From NCBI GenBank assembly GCA_964215915.1, contig CAXPEB010000021.1:1-64000 (forward strand): a stretch of DNA of 64,000 bases, in the 5' to 3' direction. The translations under genes were made by a program, and so were the position numbers. Each line of letters opens with the position of its first letter. Positions within the stretch are counted from its first letter, which is position 1. Below are positions 62,337 to 64,000 of the stretch, one piece after another. This DNA comes from UBA8524 sp964215915 (lineage in GTDB: Bacteria; Bacteroidota; Bacteroidia; UBA8524). The notes beneath the pieces were generated by a model, which did no database searches, had not been told where the DNA came from, and saw nothing but the letters and a program-made list of their open reading frames with translations.

Positions 62337-63194
62337 CTAATCCACATCCAGCACCTCACTGGCCAGGGTCATCGCGGCATTGAATTCCCGGTAGTTGATT
62401 CCCGTGTCTTCGCCTTCTTCGCGTAGAAATGACAGCAGGAACTCGGTGGGCATATTGCCGGTCAGGGAATCGGCGGCCATCGGACAGCCTCCATAGCCTT
62501 TGATGGCACCGTCGAAACGACGACACCCGCTTTCATAAGCGGCCTGCACCTTTTCCCTCCAATTATGGATACGCGTGTGCAGATGCGCCCCAATCTCAGT
62601 ATGCGGGTAGGTTTTGCAAAGGTGGGTGAACAGTTCCCGGATACTCTGCGGGGTTGCCACACCCACCGTATCGCTTAGGGAGATGATCCGGATGCCCCGC
62701 TGTACCATATGTTCCATCCAGTCTGCCACAATCTCCGGGCTCCAGGGATCGCCGTAAGGGTTGCCGAAGCCCATACTCAGGTACACCACCAATTCCTTGT
62801 TGCGTTGTATGCAGCGGTTATGGATATACTCTACCCGCTCTACGGCTTCCTTAATGGTAGAATTGGTATTCCTTAATTGAAAGGTCTCGCTGATGGAAAA
62901 GGGAAAACCCAGGTAGCTCACCTCGTCGAATTCCACTGCCTGGTCGGCACCTTTGGCGTTAGCCACAATGGAAAGGATACGCGTGTTGGTCTTGTCAAGT
63001 TCGAGTTTCGACAGAACCTCTGCCGTGTCTTTCATCTGGGGAATGGCCTTTGGCGAAACGAAACTGCCCGCATCCAGGGTATCAAACCCTACCCGTAGTA
63101 ACTGGTTCAGGTATCGGACTTTATCGGCAGTGGGAATAAAACGGTGGATACCCTGCATCGCATCGCGTGGACATTCTATGATTTTGAAGGACAT
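62337..63194 (-). CDS. Hydroxymethylglutaryl-CoA lyase family protein
   Basis: The 285-residue protein is a DRE-TIM-like aldolase of the HMG-CoA lyase type, which splits HMG-CoA into acetyl-CoA and acetoacetate in leucine degradation. It shows ECPRDAMQG at the N-terminus (the CPRD/DG metal loop), DAGSFVSPKAIPQM, SLSDTVGVATP, HLHTRIHNW with metal-binding His residues, and the active-site Cys in GYGGCPMAADSLTGNMPTE. ATG 63194 fits the family start; the frame opens 11 codons earlier. A TACTTTTG box lies 30 nt upstream. No methylcrotonyl-CoA carboxylase genes are nearby, so the pathway is inferred from the family. Confidence 0.9.
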   Translation of the reverse strand: MSFKIIECPRDAMQGIHRFIPTADKVRYLNQLLRVGFDTLDAGSFVSPKAIPQMKDTAEVLSKLELDKTNTRILSIVANAKGADQAVEFDEVSYLGFPFSISETFQLRNTNSTIKEAVERVEYIHNRCIQRNKELVVYLSMGFGNPYGDPWSPEIVADWMEHMVQRGIRIISLSDTVGVATPQSIRELFTHLCKTYPHTEIGAHLHTRIHNWREKVQAAYESGCRRFDGAIKGYGGCPMAADSLTGNMPTEFLLSFLREEGEDTGINYREFNAAMTLASEVLDVD

Positions 63195-63224
63195 GGGCGC
63201 GTTAAATTTCCGTGTACAGCGGCT

Positions 63225-63232
63225 CAAAAGTA
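63225..63232 (-). promoter_or_regulatory. -7 box for HMG-CoA lyase
   Basis: The minus strand reads TACTTTTG (TAnnTTTG) 30 nt before the ATG. Confidence 0.5.
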
Positions 63233-63255
63233 AGGAATTGCGCTGCCTTTTTTAA

Positions 63256-63263
63256 TAACTTTG
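63256..63263 (+). promoter_or_regulatory. -7 box for the DUF349 gene
   Basis: TAACTTTG matches TAnnTTTG 18 nt before the ATG at 63282; it lies 23 bp from the opposing HMG-CoA lyase box, so the two promoters are back to back. Confidence 0.55.
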
Positions 63264-63281
63264 CCCCCCTTATAACACAGA

Positions 63282-64000
63282 ATGACCCCTGTGATGGAGC
63301 ATAAAGAAGAATTGAACGAAGAAACTACCCATGCGGCAAATCCTGCGCAGGAAGAGACCGTGGAAGAAAAAACGGAAACCCCTTCCAGCCAAGATTTGAT
63401 CGAACCTGAAGTGAACGACGACGCGGATGATTCGGAAGAAACCACCTACCGTATGGAGGAAGAGCACGATGAGGAAAGTGATTATTCCTCGCTCTCCAAG
63501 GCGGAATTGGTGGAATTGATCGAAAAAGCAGCCTCATTCGACGATCTGGCGGAAGCCGGTCGCGTTGCCCGCGAAGTACGGCGGGTGATCGAAGGCATCT
63601 TTGACGATGAAGAACAGGCAGCCCTGGAGGCCTTCCTGGAAGCCGGTAACGAAAAAGAAGATTTTCAGCCTTCCCCCGACGAATTGCGGGTGCGGTTCCG
63701 GGATGCCTGGAAGAAGATACAAAGCCGCCGCCAGGATCAGCGCGCACGCATCGAAGAGGAAAAACAGAAGAACCTTGCCGCCAAACGCACTATACTGGAA
63801 GCCCTGAAAGACCTGACCGAAAACGAAGAGGCGGCAGATGCGTTGGATAAGGTCAAGGAACTTCAGTCCGAATGGAAGAAAATCCGCGTAGTGCCCCGTG
63901 AGTTTGTTCAGGAACTATGGGACGCCTACCGTTTCTACCTCGATAAATTCTACGACAACCTCTCCATCAATTACGAGCTGAAAGAACTCGACCGGAAAAA
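63282..64000 (+). CDS. DUF349 domain-containing protein, truncated by the window end
   Basis: The first 239 residues are visible and the frame is still open at 64000. The N-terminal about 80 residues are very acidic (Glu/Asp/Thr-rich, low complexity). Helical coiled-coil-like repeats with DUF349 hallmarks follow, for example VRFRDAWKKIQSRRQDQRA and ELQSEWKKIRVVPRE-VQELWDAYR. DUF349 proteins are common in Bacteroidota and their function is not established. The ATG 18 nt after a TAACTTTG box was chosen; MEHKEE, 12 nt later, is an alternative. Confidence 0.85.
   Translation, partial: MTPVMEHKEELNEETTHAANPAQEETVEEKTETPSSQDLIEPEVNDDADDSEETTYRMEEEHDEESDYSSLSKAELVELIEKAASFDDLAEAGRVAREVRRVIEGIFDDEEQAALEAFLEAGNEKEDFQPSPDELRVRFRDAWKKIQSRRQDQRARIEEEKQKNLAAKRTILEALKDLTENEEAADALDKVKELQSEWKKIRVVPREFVQELWDAYRFYLDKFYDNLSINYELKELDRK

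Noticed and set aside
1..64000. tRNA, rRNA, CRISPR, IS or prophage genes
   Set aside because: No cloverleaf, ribosomal core, spacer array, transposase, integrase or structural phage protein was recognised by reading; weak or degenerate copies could be missed without a covariance-model search.

Overview
The window comes from a member of the Bacteroidota, most likely a gliding or T9SS-bearing member of the Flavobacteriales or a related lineage; the family assignment is inference. Evidence seen in the sequence includes type IX secretion genes (SprA, PorU, PorV, GldJ, two PorP/SprF proteins and a PorG-like protein), TonB-dependent receptors with carboxypeptidase-like N-terminal domains, an ECF sigma/FecR/receptor/DUF4249 cassette, a bacterial mevalonate operon (HMG-CoA reductase, type 2 IPP isomerase, GYDIA-type GHMP kinase), many lipoproteins, and repeated matches to the Bacteroidota promoter TTG/TTTG-N19-21-TAnnTTTG. 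Shine-Dalgarno sequences are mostly absent. The window is almost entirely coding. No rRNA, tRNA, CRISPR array, integrase, transposase or phage gene was recognised.

Layout. 1-6.3 kb: TonB-dependent receptor, citrate synthase, a small zinc-ribbon membrane protein, S-adenosylhomocysteinase, a bacilliredoxin. 6.3-15.2 kb: type IX secretion island (gldJ and two porP/sprF genes on the minus strand, divergent from porU-porV). 15.2-25 kb: metallo-hydrolase, a large beta-propeller/outer-membrane-barrel protein, an outer-membrane protein with AMP nucleosidase, then ALDH7 - PagL-like deacylase - DUF2807 lipoprotein - DUF3108 protein. 25-33.5 kb: sprA, ruvA, purQ. 33.5-40.5 kb: PorG-like protein, AlbA_2-type regulator, isocitrate dehydrogenase, YbhN-like membrane protein, lytic transglycosylase, amidohydrolase lipoprotein. 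40.8-47.7 kb: ABC exporter, then the sigma/FecR/receptor/DUF4249 cassette. 47.8-54 kb: NhaC-type antiporter, small membrane protein, an inverted-repeat-rich 550-bp gap, ApbE, DUF5686 protein. 54.1-58.6 kb: mevalonate operon with an embedded alpha/beta-hydrolase lipoprotein. 58.7-64 kb: trypsin-like protease, repeat-flanked membrane protein with two ExbD-like domains, HMG-CoA lyase, and a DUF349 gene that runs off the end.

How it fits together. The dominant theme is the cell envelope. SprA is the type IX outer-membrane channel, PorV shuttles cargo, PorU cleaves C-terminal signals, GldJ stabilises the motor complex, and PorG/PorP-like proteins join the periplasmic parts to the outer membrane. 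The receptor cassettes take up unknown ligands under surface-signalling control. Citrate synthase and isocitrate dehydrogenase supply the oxidative TCA cycle, and the mevalonate operon supplies isoprenoids. The least explained parts are the membrane protein with tandem ExbD-like domains inside direct repeats (60.3-62.3 kb), the inverted-repeat-rich gap at 50.0-50.6 kb, and the large propeller/barrel protein with a degenerate peptidase motif.
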